DNA from: Dietzia sp032248695 | GTDB taxonomy: Bacteria; Actinomycetota; Actinomycetes; Mycobacteriales; Mycobacteriaceae | Assembly: GCF_032248695.1 (NCBI RefSeq) | Contig: NZ_JAVHXC010000011.1 | Span: 24,065 to 88,064 of the forward strand | Direction of reading: 5' to 3' | Length of the DNA: 64,000 bases | The notes under the pieces: generated by a model | Told to the model about the DNA's origin: nothing | Databases searched by the model: none | What the model saw: the letters and a program-made list of their open reading frames with translations, nothing else | Part shown: positions 42,810 to 51,124 of the stretch, piece after piece | How positions within the stretch are numbered: the first letter of the stretch is position 1 | Layout: every line of letters starts with the position of its first letter | Program-made: the position numbers and the translations under genes

Positions 42810-44144
42810 TCAGCCGTCGAGCTTGGGCCGGATCTGCGAGTCGATGATCTGCGCCGTCTCGTCCTGCACCTGCTGCATGGCCTGGCGGACGTCGGCGCCG
42901 CCGAGGACCCGGTCGAACGCGCCACCGATGCGCCGGCCGCCGTTGGGGACCAGCACGCGGGCGTTGTCCTGCGGGCGGGTGTGGGCGAGCTGGTCGATCG
43001 CGGTGGCGGCCTGCGGGGTCTCGGCGAGGTAGGCCTTGATCTCCTCCGCCTCGCGCGCGGACTTGCGGACCGGCATGTAGCCCGTGCCCTGGGCGAACCT
43101 CGCCGTGGACTGGGTGTTGGTGAGGAAGTCGATGAACTTCATGGCGTTGAGCTTGCGCTCGTCCGAGATCCCGGCGGGGATCGCGACACCGGCGCCGCCG
43201 GTGGGACAGGAGTTCTTCTCGGCCGCGCCGGGCAGGAAGGCGGTGCCGAACTCGAAGTTCGCGTTGGTCTTGGCGGCGGCCAGCGATCCCGTGGAGGCGA
43301 GGGCGCAGGCGGCCAGGCCGGAGCCGAACTCGACGATCGAGTCGGCGGAGACCACGAGGAAGCCGTCGTCGTTCAGCTGCGTGACGTACTCGACGCCCCG
43401 GATGGTGCCGTCCTCGGTGAAGGTGGGATCCCAGTCGCGGGAGAAGGCGCCGTCGAAGTCCCAGACGATGTTCTGGGCGGTCCAGTCGATGTAGTTGGAC
43501 CCGTCGTACATGGCGATCGCGTGCTTGCCGTCGCCGATCGCGTCCTGGAGCCGCGGTGCCCACTCGGCGAACTCGGTCCAGTTCTCGGGCCCGCGGTCGG
43601 GCAGTCCGGCCGCCTGCCAGACCTCCTTGTTGTAGTAGAACAGCGGCGTCGACCGGGCGAACGGCACACCGTAGTTCTCACCCTCGAGGACGTAGTCGCC
43701 CAGCAGGGCGTCCACGAAGTCGCCGGTGTCCACGCCGGCCTCGGTGAAGAGGTCGCCGAGGGGCGTGATCTGGTCGTTGAGGGCGAAGTTGAACCAGGTG
43801 ACGTCGGAGAGCACCACGACGTCGGGCAGGTCCCCGCCGGTGAGGGCCGCGTTGAACTTCTGGGCGACCTCCTCGTAGTTGCTGCCGCCGTCGACGAGGT
43901 TGACCTTCAGGTCGGGGTTCTCGGCCTCGAACGCGTCGATGATCTCCTGCTCGAGCTCCTTCGAGGTGCCCGGGTGGTTGGACCAGAAGGTGATGGTGCC
44001 GGTGTCGCCTCCGCCGGAGGCCCCGCCGCCGGTGCCACCGTCGGTTCCGGAGTCGGAGCCGGTGCCTGCGCACGCGGTGAGGGTGGTGGCGGCGGTCGCG
44101 GCGCCGAGCACCCCGAGGAAGCCGCGGCGAGTGAGTGGATTCAT
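42810..44144 (-). CDS. ugpB: Solute-binding lipoprotein, UgpB type
   Basis: A 444-residue extracellular binding protein. A Tat-like RR (LTRRGFLGVLGAA) precedes a lipobox LTAC; the mature protein starts with a Gly/Ser/Asp-rich linker. ITFWSNHPGTSKELEQEII and later motifs fit the family-1 binding proteins for sugars and glycerophosphodiesters. Mycobacterial UgpB binds glycerophosphocholine; the ligand here is inferred from the gene order ugpA-E-B-C, which is the same as in M. tuberculosis (recalled). AAAGGATC precedes the ATG. Confidence 0.85.
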   Translation of the reverse strand: MNPLTRRGFLGVLGAATAATTLTACAGTGSDSGTDGGTGGGASGGGDTGTITFWSNHPGTSKELEQEIIDAFEAENPDLKVNLVDGGSNYEEVAQKFNAALTGGDLPDVVVLSDVTWFNFALNDQITPLGDLFTEAGVDTGDFVDALLGDYVLEGENYGVPFARSTPLFYYNKEVWQAAGLPDRGPENWTEFAEWAPRLQDAIGDGKHAIAMYDGSNYIDWTAQNIVWDFDGAFSRDWDPTFTEDGTIRGVEYVTQLNDDGFLVVSADSIVEFGSGLAACALASTGSLAAAKTNANFEFGTAFLPGAAEKNSCPTGGAGVAIPAGISDERKLNAMKFIDFLTNTQSTARFAQGTGYMPVRKSAREAEEIKAYLAETPQAATAIDQLAHTRPQDNARVLVPNGGRRIGGAFDRVLGGADVRQAMQQVQDETAQIIDSQIRPKLDG

Positions 44145-44215
44145 GGTGGTGGATCCTTTCGGTTGTGCCGGACCGTGTCGGGTCAGGACGGTGGTGGTCT
44201 GGGGTGTCGGGCGGG

Positions 44216-45058
44216 TCAGCCCTTCACCGCGCCGGAGGTGAGGCCCTTGATCATGTGGCGCTGCAGGATCAGGAAGACGATGAGGATCGGGGTGATGGTG
44301 AGGATGGTGGCGGCCATGACCATCGGCCAGTCGGTGTAGCCGCCGTCGGTGTTGACCAGGCGGGCGAGGCCCACCTGCAGCGGGGCGACGGCGTCGTCGG
44401 AGGCGATGAGGAACGGCCACAGGTATTCGTTCCACTCGTTGACCAGGGTGATGAGCGCGAACGCGACCAGGGTCGGCCAGCTCATGGGCAGCACCACCCG
44501 GAACAGGAGCTTGAGGTGGCCGCACCCGTCCATGCGGGCGGCCTCGATGATCTCGAACGGCAGGCTGAGGAAATGGTTGCGCATGAGGAAGGTGCCGAAC
44601 GCGACCCCGGCCAGCGGGATGATGATGCCCTGGAACGTGTTGATCCAGCCGAGCTGCGCGACGAGTGCGTAGTTGGAGATCACGGTGATCTGGTTGGGCA
44701 CCATGAGCGCGGCGAGGACCAGCATGAACAGCAGCCCGCGGCCGGGGAAGCGCAGGAACACGAAGGCGTAGGCGCTGATCACGCCGAGCGTGATCTTGAC
44801 GACGGCGAGCACGCCGGTGATCACCAGTGAGTTGGTGAAGTACTGCAGGAACGGTACGTCGGCGAGGACCTGCGGGTACGCGTCGGTGGTGATGGGTTCG
44901 GGCCACCACACCGGTGGCTGGACGTACACCTGGTTGTCGGGCTTGAGTGAGGTGATGACGACCCAGAACAGGGGTAGGCCGATCACGAGCAGGACGAGCG
45001 CCATGACGGCGTAGCCGACGATCTTGGCGGTCCGGGAGCCACCCTGGATGGTGTTCAT
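44216..45058 (-). CDS. ugpE: ABC transporter permease, UgpE type
   Basis: 280 residues with six helices of the MalG-like class. The EAA loop that contacts the ATPase reads IEAARMDGCGHLKLLFRVVLPMS. The GGYTDWPMVMAATILTITPILIVF segment and C-terminal GAVKG are typical. Its ATG overlaps the ugpA stop by four bases. It forms the channel with UgpA. Confidence 0.9.
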   Translation of the reverse strand: MNTIQGGSRTAKIVGYAVMALVLLVIGLPLFWVVITSLKPDNQVYVQPPVWWPEPITTDAYPQVLADVPFLQYFTNSLVITGVLAVVKITLGVISAYAFVFLRFPGRGLLFMLVLAALMVPNQITVISNYALVAQLGWINTFQGIIIPLAGVAFGTFLMRNHFLSLPFEIIEAARMDGCGHLKLLFRVVLPMSWPTLVAFALITLVNEWNEYLWPFLIASDDAVAPLQVGLARLVNTDGGYTDWPMVMAATILTITPILIVFLILQRHMIKGLTSGAVKG

Positions 45059-46020
45059 CGCATGTTCCTGTCCATGACGCGGACCTGGAGGACGGTGATG
45101 ACCAGGAGTATGAGGAACATGATCGTGGCGACGGTGGCGCCGTAGCCGGCGCGGAAGTTCTGGAACGTCTCCTGGTAGACCTGGAACACCATGGTGGTGG
45201 TGGCGTTGCCCTGGGGGCCGCCGCGGGTCATCACGTAGATGATGTCGAACACCTGCAGGGAGTTGAGCATGACGGTGATCGACAGGAAGAACGTCGTGGG
45301 CCGCAGCATCGGCAGGGTGACGCGCCGGAAGGTGGTCCAGCGGCTGGCGCCGTCAATCTCGGCGGCCTCGTAGAGCTCGGCCGGCTTGGCCTGCAGGGCG
45401 GCGAGGTAGATGACGAACGTGTAGCCGAGGTTCTTCCAGATGTAGGTGATGGTGATCATCGCCAGTGCCCAGTCGGGGTCCTGGTAGAAGTCCGGCACCG
45501 GCAGTCCGACCATGGTGAGCAGCGAGGCGACCATGCCGAACCGGGGGTCGAAGATGAACTGGAAGGCCACGCCGATCGCCGCACCGGCGATCACGAACGG
45601 GGCGAACACCGCCGAGCGGACGATCCCACGGCCCACGAGCTGCTGGTCCAGGAGCAGGGCCAGCGCGAGGCCCAGGACCATGGAGCCGACCACCGCGGAG
45701 ACGGTGAAGATGCCGGTGTTGCGCAGGATCAGCCAGCTGTCGTCGCGACCGAACCACTCGATGTAGTTGTCCAGCCCGATGAACGTCGATGTGGGCGAGG
45801 AGATGTTCCACTCGAAGAAGCTCAGCCGGACGTTGTCGAGCAGCGGGCGGTAGGTGAACACGCCGAGCAGTACGAGGTTGGGCAGCACCAGCGCGAGGAA
45901 CAGCGCCTTCTCCCGGAACGCCCCACCCGGGCGGAGGCGGCGCCGGGCCGGGCCGCGGCCGGTGTGGCCGTCGGGTGCGGTCGCCGGGGTGGCGGCGACC
46001 GGGGAGGGGGGTGTCTGCAC
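45055..46020 (-). CDS. ugpA: ABC transporter permease, UgpA type
   Basis: 321 residues of a MalF-like permease. A cytoplasmic Pro/Gly/Arg-rich N-terminus precedes the first helix (FLALVLPNLVLLGVFTY). The EAA loop is YEAAEIDGASRWTTFRRVTLPML. The GTG at 46020 is chosen because the ORF upstream is a shadow of the repeats and of the next gene. It is the first gene of the ugp operon; a row of CGCTTGTCG repeats lies 109-165 bases upstream. Confidence 0.88.
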   Translation of the reverse strand: MQTPPSPVAATPATAPDGHTGRGPARRRLRPGGAFREKALFLALVLPNLVLLGVFTYRPLLDNVRLSFFEWNISSPTSTFIGLDNYIEWFGRDDSWLILRNTGIFTVSAVVGSMVLGLALALLLDQQLVGRGIVRSAVFAPFVIAGAAIGVAFQFIFDPRFGMVASLLTMVGLPVPDFYQDPDWALAMITITYIWKNLGYTFVIYLAALQAKPAELYEAAEIDGASRWTTFRRVTLPMLRPTTFFLSITVMLNSLQVFDIIYVMTRGGPQGNATTTMVFQVYQETFQNFRAGYGATVATIMFLILLVITVLQVRVMDRNMR

Positions 46021-46128
46021 GGTGGTAAGCCTCGTCGTCGGTGGTGAACGGACTCTGACCGGACGATAGACCACAGGTGGCCCGCCGAGGGCGAAACAGT
46101 ACAGATGTTGAAAAGGGGGGTGCGAGAC

Positions 46129-46185
46129 CGCTTGTCGCGACCGCTTGTCGACCGCTTGTCGCGACCGCTTGTCGAGCGCTTGTCG
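46129..46185. repeat. Five CGCTTGTCG repeats upstream of the ugp operon
   Basis: The nine-mer starts at 46129, 46142, 46153, 46166 and 46177, with spacings alternating 13, 11, 13, 11 (a 24-base super-unit, about two helical turns). TCGCGA palindromes separate some copies. The position upstream of ugpA and downstream of the L,D-transpeptidase stop suggests a regulator-binding array or a locally expanded repeat. Confidence 0.75.
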
Positions 46186-46208
46186 CGACCGCCCCGCGCG
46201 GCGTGGGG

Positions 46209-47150
46209 CTAGTAGTTCCAGTCGCCCTGGCCGTCGAACGGCCCGAACTGGCGCCCGGGACCGTTCTTGACGATGAAGGGATCGCCGTTGCGGGTGGTGT
46301 CGTAGTACCAGCGGGCGTCCTCGGGGCTGACGTTGATGCAGCCGTGCGAGACGTTGCGGACGCCCTGGTCGGCCAACGACCAGGGGGCGGAGTGGATGTA
46401 GATGCCGTCGTAGCTGAGCCGGACGGCGTCGTTGACGATCGAGTTGTAGCCGCCGTCCTCGACTCGCAGGCCGAAGGTCTCGGAGTTCATGCGGACCTGC
46501 CGTCCGCGCTGACCGGTGTAGTAGACGCCGTTGTAGGTGTCCATGCCGGGGCGGCCGGCGGAGGCGCGCATGGTGCGCACGACCTGGCCGTTGCGGGTGA
46601 CGGTGATGAGCTTGGTCCGGTCGTCGAACTCGGCGATCACGGCGTCTCCGGTGCGGAAGGACTGCTGGCGTTTCCCGCCGGCCCACACGGTGACGGAGGT
46701 GTTCACGGGCCAGAACTGGTGTGGGCGCCACCGCAGCTCGCGGTCGCCCACCCAGTAGAACTTGCCGGCGACTGCCGGCTCGGTGCGGATGCCGATCGTC
46801 GCCTCGGCGAGGGCGCGGTCGCGGATGGGGCGGTCGAAGAAGAACATCACGGGTTGGGCGACGCCCACGACCTCGTTCGGGGTGGGGAAGACGTGGACGT
46901 CGCCGTACTCGGGGACCGGGCGGGCGGGGCCGACCACGGGATAGGTGAGGACGGGATAGGCGGGCACGCCCGGGATCAGCGGGGTGGGCAGGGGGGCGTT
47001 CTCCAGCTGGGGGATGCCGGGCGGGCTCAGCGGCATCACGGACTGGGCCCGCGCGTCGGGCGCGGTCCCGGTGACGGCCGGGAGTCCCAGGACGAGGGCG
47101 CCCACGGCGAGGATCGCGGCGACGACCGTGGAGCGGCGGGTGCGGGGCAT
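46209..47150 (-). CDS. Exported L,D-transpeptidase with Ig-like domain (copy A)
   Basis: 313 residues: signal peptide (about 8-36), a Pro-rich stretch, an Ig-like domain (NEVVGVAQPVMFFFDRPI...) and a YkuD catalytic domain ending in IHSAPWSLADQGVRNVSHGCINVSP, with the nucleophile C271 and the paired His residues. These enzymes make 3-3 cross-links in peptidoglycan or attach proteins to it. The C-terminal GRQFGPFDGQGDWNY is nearly the same in the neighbouring paralogue. Carbapenems are the usual inhibitors of the family. It lies 92 bases after copy B on the same strand. Confidence 0.93.
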   Translation of the reverse strand: MPRTRRSTVVAAILAVGALVLGLPAVTGTAPDARAQSVMPLSPPGIPQLENAPLPTPLIPGVPAYPVLTYPVVGPARPVPEYGDVHVFPTPNEVVGVAQPVMFFFDRPIRDRALAEATIGIRTEPAVAGKFYWVGDRELRWRPHQFWPVNTSVTVWAGGKRQQSFRTGDAVIAEFDDRTKLITVTRNGQVVRTMRASAGRPGMDTYNGVYYTGQRGRQVRMNSETFGLRVEDGGYNSIVNDAVRLSYDGIYIHSAPWSLADQGVRNVSHGCINVSPEDARWYYDTTRNGDPFIVKNGPGRQFGPFDGQGDWNY

Positions 47151-47242
47151 CGGGACTCCTCGGTCGGTCAGCGTGTGCTCAGTGTCCGACCAGACATTTA
47201 CAAGGAGATGCCGCGCGCCACAACCGGTGTGCGCCTGCGCGG

Positions 47243-48163
47243 TCAGTAGTTCCAGTCGCCCTGGCCGTCGAAGGCCCCGAACTGCCGGCCGGGGCCGCCC
47301 ACGACGATGAACGGGTCGCCGTTGCGGGTGTTGTCGTAGTACCAGGCGGCGTCCTCGGGGCTGAGGTTGATGCAGCCGTGGGAGACGTTGCGGACGCCCT
47401 GGTCGGCCACGGACCAGGGGGCGGAGTGGATGAAGATGCCGTCGTAGCTCAGGCGGACTCCGTCGTTGACGACCGTGTCGTAGCCGCCGGCGGCCCGCGA
47501 CAGGCCCCAGGTCTCCGAGTCCATGCGGACCTCGCGGGCGCGCCAGCCGTTGTAGTAGATGCCGTTGTGGGTGGCGTAGGCGTCGCGGCCGGCGGAGGCG
47601 GGCATGGTGCGCACGACCTGGCCGTTGCGGGTGACGGTGACCTGGTGGGTGGCGTCGTCGTAGGTGGAGACGATCGCGTCGCCGGTGCGGAAGGTGTGTT
47701 CGCGGCCGCCGGCCCACACGGTGACGGCGGTGTGGGCGGGCCAGAACTCGTGGGGGCGCCAGCGCAGTTCGGTGTCGCTGACCCAGTAGAACTTGCCCTC
47801 GACGGACGGCGCCGAGCGGATGCCGACGCCCGCCTCGGCGGCCGCGCGGTCGGCGACGGGGCGGTCGAAGGTGATCATCACCGGTTGTGCGACGCCGACC
47901 GTCTCGCTGGCGGTGGGGTAGACGGACGCGACCGCCGCGTCGATCACGGGTCGCTGCGGCGCGGGGACGGGGATCGTGAGGACGGGGGTGAGGCCGAACA
48001 GGGAGGGGATCGGCAGTGGTGCGGTCTCCATGCCCAGGACGCCGGCGGAGCCGGAGGAGCCGACGGAGTCGAGGGACTGGGCGGAGGCGGTGGGGGAGAG
48101 GCCGACGACGACGAGGCCTGCCGTGGCCACGAGCGGGGCGATGATCCGGGATCGGCGCGACAT
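47243..48163 (-). CDS. Exported L,D-transpeptidase with Ig-like domain (copy B)
   Basis: 306 residues with the same layout as copy A: signal peptide (about 8-32), Ig-like domain (ETVGVAQPVMITFDRPVADR), YkuD domain with SHGC (C264) and C-terminal GDWNY. Copies A and B share long identical runs (for example FYWV-D-ELRWRPH), so the pair arose by tandem duplication. The ATG at 48163 follows GAGGAG; upstream codons are non-coding. Copy B is the promoter-proximal gene. Confidence 0.93.
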   Translation of the reverse strand: MSRRSRIIAPLVATAGLVVVGLSPTASAQSLDSVGSSGSAGVLGMETAPLPIPSLFGLTPVLTIPVPAPQRPVIDAAVASVYPTASETVGVAQPVMITFDRPVADRAAAEAGVGIRSAPSVEGKFYWVSDTELRWRPHEFWPAHTAVTVWAGGREHTFRTGDAIVSTYDDATHQVTVTRNGQVVRTMPASAGRDAYATHNGIYYNGWRAREVRMDSETWGLSRAAGGYDTVVNDGVRLSYDGIFIHSAPWSVADQGVRNVSHGCINLSPEDAAWYYDNTRNGDPFIVVGGPGRQFGAFDGQGDWNY

Positions 48164-48488
48164 CGGACTCCTCGGAGCGGGCCGCGATAGTGCGGCGGGG
48201 GCGGGCGGCGATGGACGCGGGGACGGGCCGGGCACAGCTCCGCCCCACGCGTCACATCAGTAACACGAGCAACAATAGCGTTGCGGCGGCCCGCCTGTAC
48301 ATCCCGTGCGCCACCGGGCATTTCCGCGGCGGAGCCCGGTCGGCGGGCGCCATCCGGCTGCGATCCGGCCCGGGGCGCGCGGGGACCCTTCCAACGTTCA
48401 TTGGTAACGGGCGCCCGAGAAGTGCAGGTAGGCCTGCTCGCGGCCCCTTGCTGAGCAAATGTCAGCGACAGAATGCCTGCTCACCGGG

Positions 48489-48517
48489 TTGAGGGGGTCT
48501 CGCGTGCAACATATATT
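48489..48517 (+). promoter_or_regulatory. Strong sigma-70-type promoter, orphan
   Basis: TTGAGG (48489-48494), a 17-base spacer and TATATT (48512-48517). This is the best -35/-10 pair I see in the window and lies in an unusually AT-rich patch. It points away from both flanking genes' coding strands, and no plus-strand gene follows for more than 1.2 kb. Confidence 0.65.
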
Positions 48518-48523
48518 CGTGTC

Positions 48524-48735
48524 AGTCACCGTCTGAGGGGTCGGTGGCGAGAGTGAAGTGGTTGCTGAGGGGCTACGACTTCGCACAGAGGGGCCGGTCG
48601 TGAGACCGGGGCACCTGGGGGGTGCCGGCCCGCGGCCTTTCAGGGCAGCGTGGAGGAAGGGATCGCTCGCGGTCTCGTTCCGAACAAGTGGAACGGCGTC
48701 GGATGCTGAGGGGCTCCGGCGCCGTTCCCCTATTT
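48524..48735 (+). ncRNA. Candidate structured small RNA
   Basis: Downstream of the orphan promoter are compact hairpins: CCGGTC-GTGA-GACCGG with a GNRA-type loop (48594-48609), GGCACC-TGGGG-GGTGCC (48610-48626), GTTCC...GGAAC (48678-48693) and GGAACGGCG...CGCCGTTCC (48690-48728), followed by CCTATTTCC, which could end transcription. The last two share bases 48690-48693 and so cannot both form. No ORF with a ribosome site fits. It does not match the tmRNA, RNase P, SRP RNA or 6C RNA patterns I know. The ends are estimates. Confidence 0.35.
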
Positions 48736-48737
48736 CC

Positions 48738-48786
48738 GGGCCGGGGCCGGAGCCGGAGCCAGAGCCAGGGCCGGGGCCGGGGCTGG
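48738..48786. repeat. Hexanucleotide repeats (GGCCGG / GAGCCG / GAGCCA)
   Basis: About eight degenerate six-base units in tandem, ending 13 bases before the lipoprotein stop. They may be a by-product of replication slippage. Confidence 0.7.
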
Positions 48787-48798
48787 AGTCAGGCCGGG

Positions 48799-49680
48799 TC
48801 AGGCCAGGATGCGCTGCGCGACCCGGTGGAGTCCCGTCAGCGCGGCGGCCTCGGCCTCCGGTGAGCGCGGCGTCTCCGGCCCCAGCAGGGTGATGTGCCA
48901 CAGCTCGTCCCCGGACACCAGGATCGTGTGTACCTCGATGCCGCCGCCGGTCGGGGCGGCCACGCAGTCGATGTAGGCGGTGTCGAGGTCGGGTCGGACG
49001 GGGGCGGGCGCGCCGGGGGCTGCCGGAGCGGCGCCCTCGATCGCCGCGGCGTCGGAACCACGCACCTCCGAACACGCGTAGCGGACGCCCAGGAGCGTCG
49101 CCTGCCCGGCCAGTGCCGCCTCGGCCCCGCCCCGCGGCGTGACCACCCCCGCGGCGAACGTGTCGGGGACGATGTCCGGGTCGAACGCGGGCGTGGTCGC
49201 GGTGGTCGTGGTAGTGGTCGCGGTCGTGGAGGTCGGGGACGCGGCGGTGGTCGACTCGGTCGTGTCCTCCGCCTCTTCTTCCGACTCCGCCCCGGTCTCG
49301 GACTCCGCCGCCGCCTCTTCTTCGGCCTCGAGCCGCTCGGGCGAACCGGGGCCGCCATAGGTGCACAGCAGGCCGAGGTCGCCGGAGCCGGTGGGGTCGA
49401 CCTCGGGCATGTCGGCACGGGTGAGCTCGATGACCTCCTCCGTGGACAGGTCGAGCAGCTCGCACGCGTTCAGCCGCTCGCCCGGGGCGGACCGGCCCTC
49501 GACCATCGCCGCGGCGACGTCGTACTGCGGGTTGGGGGTCAGCCGCGGGGGACCGGAGTCGGCCGCGTCCTGCGCGGCCGTGCAGCCGGCGACGGCGGCG
49601 GCCGCGGCGACCGCCGCGAGGGCGGCGGATCCGCGAGCGAGACGACGACCGGGTGCCGGTCGGGGTCGCGGGGATCGCAT
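48799..49680 (-). CDS. Thr/Glu-rich lipoprotein (DUF3558-like)
   Basis: 293 residues. A signal peptide ends in a lipobox (AVAGCTAA, Cys near residue 33). ACELLDLSTEEVIELT and the later paired Cys (LLCTYGG, RYACSEV, YIDCVAA) resemble the DUF3558 lipoproteins of actinobacteria. A low-complexity insert of Glu/Ala and then Thr (about 125-175) splits the domain; eight Thr occur almost in a row. It converges with the gene-free region. The function of the family is unknown. Confidence 0.72.
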   Translation of the reverse strand: MRSPRPRPAPGRRLARGSAALAAVAAAAAVAGCTAAQDAADSGPPRLTPNPQYDVAAAMVEGRSAPGERLNACELLDLSTEEVIELTRADMPEVDPTGSGDLGLLCTYGGPGSPERLEAEEEAAAESETGAESEEEAEDTTESTTAASPTSTTATTTTTTATTPAFDPDIVPDTFAAGVVTPRGGAEAALAGQATLLGVRYACSEVRGSDAAAIEGAAPAAPGAPAPVRPDLDTAYIDCVAAPTGGGIEVHTILVSGDELWHITLLGPETPRSPEAEAAALTGLHRVAQRILA

Positions 49681-49778
49681 GGCCCGATCCTACGGTGCGC
49701 CCTACCGGACGCCCGCCCGACGTCCGCCGTTCATCCCGCGTGCGCCGTCCCCTCATGCGACGCGGCCACACTGGCGCC

Positions 49779-50357
49779 GTGGAGTCGAGACCCGGTGCAT
49801 CTCCCGTCGGTGACGGACGGCGGCGTCCGCGCCCGCGGCCGGCGCCGCTGCCGGGGCCGGCGCTCGGCTACCCGCGGGCGCTCCTGCAGGACGACGGCCG
49901 CACGCCCGAGGCCTGGCGGGAGGTCGTGGCGACCAGGGATTTGGGCCAGGGCATCACCCGGTTCGACGCCCTGGCCGACGACCTGCTGTCCCTGGCCGCC
50001 CACCGACGCTCGGGGCTGCGGATCGTCCCTGCCGATCGGGACCCGTCGGTGGACGTGGTGGTCCTCGACGGGCCTCTCCGGGGCGCCTGTCGGCTCGTCG
50101 ACCGGATCGACGAGTCGCTGAGGCAGGGCCTCGTCGTCGGCACACTCGAGGGCAACACCGCGGTGGCCGAGCACCGCTGCCACCTCGACCTGGACCCCAC
50201 GTCCGGCGCGGTCACCGCGACGGTCCGCACGGTGTGGCGGCCGCGGACCTTCTACGTGCTGCCCGGCGCCGCGACGCGCGAGGCACGCGCCCACGCCCGG
50301 ATGGCGGAGCGACTGCTCCGCGCCCTGGCCGCGCCGCCCACCGCGGCGCGGGCGTAA
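49779..50357 (+). CDS. Unknown protein, possibly DUF1990-like
   Basis: 192 residues with no signal peptide. A Pro/Arg-rich start leads to LGYPRALLQDDGRTPEAWREV, SGLRIVPADRDPSVDVVVL, QGLVVGTLEGNTAVAEHRCHLDLD and AVTATVRTVWRPR. The order of these elements resembles DUF1990, but the match is loose. The GTG at 49779 has CACACT six bases upstream (weak leaderless pattern); ATG at 49755 is possible. It runs towards the TetR gene at 50412. Confidence 0.55.
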   Translation: MESRPGASPVGDGRRRPRPRPAPLPGPALGYPRALLQDDGRTPEAWREVVATRDLGQGITRFDALADDLLSLAAHRRSGLRIVPADRDPSVDVVVLDGPLRGACRLVDRIDESLRQGLVVGTLEGNTAVAEHRCHLDLDPTSGAVTATVRTVWRPRTFYVLPGAATREARAHARMAERLLRALAAPPTAARA

Positions 50358-50411
50358 TCGGGCACGGGTAGCCGAACGCGGCGGCGACGGCCCCGGCGCC
50401 GGTTCGCGGTG

Positions 50412-51047
50412 TCAGTCGGTGGTGTCGGCTCGCGGGTCGGGCATCGCCACCGAGTCGGCGACCGCGTCGAACGCCTCACGGATGCGGTGCTCGAGCAACG
50501 AGCCCGACTCGTCGATCCGCCAGCGCTCCACCGCGACCCGCAGGATCGCGATCGACGCCGCCGCCACGGTCGCGGCCTCCACAGAATCCGGCTCGCGGCC
50601 CTCCCGGCGTGCCACCAGCTGCGCGAGCTCCTTCTCCGTGATCGCCAGGATCTCGTGCACCTGCGTCCGCACCCCGGGCTCGCGCCGCCACATGTCGTGG
50701 AACCGGTCGAACGCCCCGCTGCTGCGCCGCGCGTTGGAGACCTGGTGCCACATGAGGCGGGCCAGCGCGGTCATGGTGGACACGCTGCGGTCGGTGAGGA
50801 ACTCCCGGACGGCCTCACGCCCGGCCGGGGGAGTGTCCGGGATGCACGCGGCGGCCTTGGACGGGAAGTAGTTGAAGAACGTCCTGCGCGACACGTTCGC
50901 GGCGCGGGCGATCTCGTCGACCGTCACCGCGTCGAGCCCGCGCTCGATCACCAGGTCGACCGCCGCCGCCGAGATCACCGAGCGCAGTTCGCGCCGTCGG
51001 TCCTCGGTGCGGTCGGCGCCGGAGGCGGCGCCCGCCGACCCGCCCAT
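50412..51047 (-). CDS. TetR-family regulator (1)
   Basis: 211 residues. The N-terminal helix-turn-helix reads ITAAVDL-type helix 1, VTVDEIARAANVSRRTFFNYFPSKAAA, the TetR signature. The C-terminal ligand domain has the AcrR-like C-terminal helix IAILRVAVERWR. GGGAGGTGG precedes the ATG. It is divergent from the DUF2020 lipoprotein (77 bases between), which is a candidate target. Confidence 0.9.
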   Translation of the reverse strand: MGGSAGAASGADRTEDRRRELRSVISAAAVDLVIERGLDAVTVDEIARAANVSRRTFFNYFPSKAAACIPDTPPAGREAVREFLTDRSVSTMTALARLMWHQVSNARRSSGAFDRFHDMWRREPGVRTQVHEILAITEKELAQLVARREGREPDSVEAATVAAASIAILRVAVERWRIDESGSLLEHRIREAFDAVADSVAMPDPRADTTD

Positions 51048-51112
51048 GGCCCACCTCCCGGCTCCTCGTCTCAGGTGCTGCTGTCGCCGACTCTACTGAG
51101 CGGCCCGGCCTC

Positions 51113-51118
51113 TATCCT
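51113..51118 (+). promoter_or_regulatory. -10 box TATCCT, leaderless promoter
   Basis: TATCCT is followed by six bases and the ATG at 51125. Confidence 0.5.
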
Positions 51119-51124
51119 GGCGGT

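Larger units (their letters stand above)
48164..48798. other. Gene-free region (635 bases) between copy B and a lipoprotein gene
   Basis: The left part (48164-48480) should hold the leftward promoter of the L,D-transpeptidases; TATTGT on the minus strand near 48275-48280 is a possible -10. The right part has a near-consensus rightward promoter, a run of hairpins and hexanucleotide repeats, described separately. Short ORFs here look random. Confidence 0.6.

Noticed and set aside
46021..46208. N-terminal extension of ugpA through the CGCTTGTCG array
   Set aside because: The extension would encode QALDKRS-type repeats with no conservation expected; the GTG at 46020 starts the normal permease.
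48252..48458. 68-residue minus-strand ORF ending in a hydrophobic run
   Set aside because: It has no ribosome site, lies across the presumed L,D-transpeptidase promoter, and its hydrophobic end arises from a short CAG/AAC-rich stretch.
48164..48500. c-di-AMP (ydaO) riboswitch in the L,D-transpeptidase leader
   Set aside because: I looked because such genes often carry one, but the conserved core sequences are not present on either strand.
48558..48893. 111-residue plus-strand ORF after the orphan promoter
   Set aside because: Its second half is the hexanucleotide repeat read as Pro-Glu-Pro and the antisense of the lipoprotein; no ribosome site precedes the GTG.
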